From the NCBI GenBank assembly GCA_945983195.1, contig CAMFSS010000179.1, positions 1 through 5,267 on the forward strand: a stretch of 5,267 nucleotides of DNA, in the 5' to 3' direction. The position numbers were made by a program, and so were the translations under genes. Every line of letters begins with the position of its first letter. Positions within the stretch are counted from its first letter, which is position 1. The stretch comes from an uncultured Prevotellaceae bacterium. GTDB taxonomy: Bacteria > Bacteroidota > Bacteroidia > Bacteroidales > Muribaculaceae. The notes under the pieces are model-generated. The model ran no database searches. It was not told where the DNA came from and saw nothing but the letters and a program-made list of their open reading frames with translations. Below are positions 4,639 to 5,267 of the stretch, in pieces.

Positions 4639-5267
4639 ATGAGCGGAATCAAAGACACGGCAACCGTCACCCTCAATGTGAACGGTGCACAGGCGAAGCA
4701 GATGATGGGCGAGCTTGAGACGAAAATCAAGGCTACTCGCTCGGCTATCGAGCAGATGAAGGCTTCTGCCGCAGATCCAAAGGACATAGAGAAGGCACGC
4801 AAGCAACTGAAGAACTACGAAAAGCAGCTTGGAGATATGCAATCGGCGGTGCAGGGCGTTAATACGGCTCTTACAAGCCTCGACACGGCATCGACTGCAC
4901 AGATAAGCCGGGCAATAAAGACGCTCCAGAAGCAACTTAAAGACCTCCCTGCCGGCTCGCAGATATGGAAAGAACACGCCGAGAAGATCAAGGTGCTGAA
5001 GACTCGCCTCAATGAACTCAACGATGCAATGAAGCCGCAGGAAACGATGTGGGACAAGCTGTCGAAGAAGTTCCTCCAGGTTTGGCCGATAGTCGACCTC
5101 GTTGCCAAGGGCTACGACATGGTAGCCGGAAAGATGCGCGAGTTCGTCGATGCCTTCGCTGCAATGGACCAGGAAATGGCGAATGTGCGCAATTTTACCG
5201 GCATGACTGCCGAGCATGTGGCTCCCATGAACGACGAGTTCAAGACTCTCGACGCACGAAGGACGCG
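4639..5267 (+). CDS. phage tail tape-measure protein, N-terminal part (runs off the window)
   Basis: The frame is open from the ATG at 4639 to the window edge, giving 209 residues without a stop. It begins MSGIKDTATVTLNVNGAQAK. Residues about 18-135 are rich in Lys, Glu, Gln and Leu with heptad-like spacing, a long coiled coil. Residues about 160-205 (MREFVDAFAAMDQEMANVRN, then FTGMTAEHVAPMNDEFKTLD) match the N-terminal signature of TP901-type tape-measure proteins, AxMDxxMAxVRxxTGxT. These proteins sit inside the tail tube, set its length and help DNA entry; family members usually exceed 600 residues, so most of the gene lies outside. It has its own promoter. Genes for tail-assembly chaperones, normally just upstream, are not recognised here, which suggests that foreign units were inserted in front. 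Confidence 0.85.
   Translation, partial: MSGIKDTATVTLNVNGAQAKQMMGELETKIKATRSAIEQMKASAADPKDIEKARKQLKNYEKQLGDMQSAVQGVNTALTSLDTASTAQISRAIKTLQKQLKDLPAGSQIWKEHAEKIKVLKTRLNELNDAMKPQETMWDKLSKKFLQVWPIVDLVAKGYDMVAGKMREFVDAFAAMDQEMANVRNFTGMTAEHVAPMNDEFKTLDARRT

Noticed and set aside
4537..5217. 226-codon open frame on the minus strand
   Set aside because: It is the antisense shadow of the tape-measure gene; its leucine- and histidine-rich product reflects the complement of coiled-coil codons.

Overview
The window looks like part of a phage or prophage of a Bacteroidales bacterium, most likely a gut lineage. The host call rests on four good matches to the Bacteroidota promoter (TTTG or TTG, a 19-20 base gap, then TANNTTTG), A-rich leaders without Shine-Dalgarno sites in front of most genes, and the style of the proteins. 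All supported genes are on the + strand. The phage call rests on a tail-fibre-type protein at the left, a small paralog of its N-terminus, and the start of a tail tape-measure protein running off the right edge.

Layout. Bases 2-34 are probably the last codons of an upstream gene. Bases 46-1320 encode a 424-residue mosaic fibre protein, followed after 2 bases by a 71-residue protein that repeats its N-terminal module. A perfect 16-bp hairpin (1606-1645) ends this unit. About 490 bases without a convincing gene follow. A promoter with a near-perfect palindrome between its boxes (2044-2074) then drives a 262-residue protein with a C-terminal XRE helix-turn-helix. An intrinsic terminator (2932-2963) overlaps the next promoter (2956-2986), which serves a 212-residue retropepsin-like aspartic protease with a DTGA motif (3036-3674).

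A third promoter (3726-3756) starts a leader of about 200 nt with striking architecture. A 16-nt sequence at the predicted transcript start can pair with 3900-3915, and that same segment can pair instead with a second copy placed directly before the next start codon. This leader precedes a two-gene unit: an 88-residue membrane protein and an unrecognised 100-residue protein, coupled by an ATGA overlap and a perfect Shine-Dalgarno site. A 16-bp terminator (4553-4587) again overlaps a promoter (4588-4619), which drives the tape-measure gene (4639 to the window end).

Reading: the segment from about 2040 to 4590 looks like a series of independently transcribed accessory units ('morons') set between tail genes. 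The most interesting points are the three-way pairing leader at 3761-3965 and the neighbouring DNA-binding regulator and aspartic protease, which could form a repressor/protease switch analogous in logic to ImmR/ImmA. Both functional readings are inference; the motifs and pairings are directly visible.
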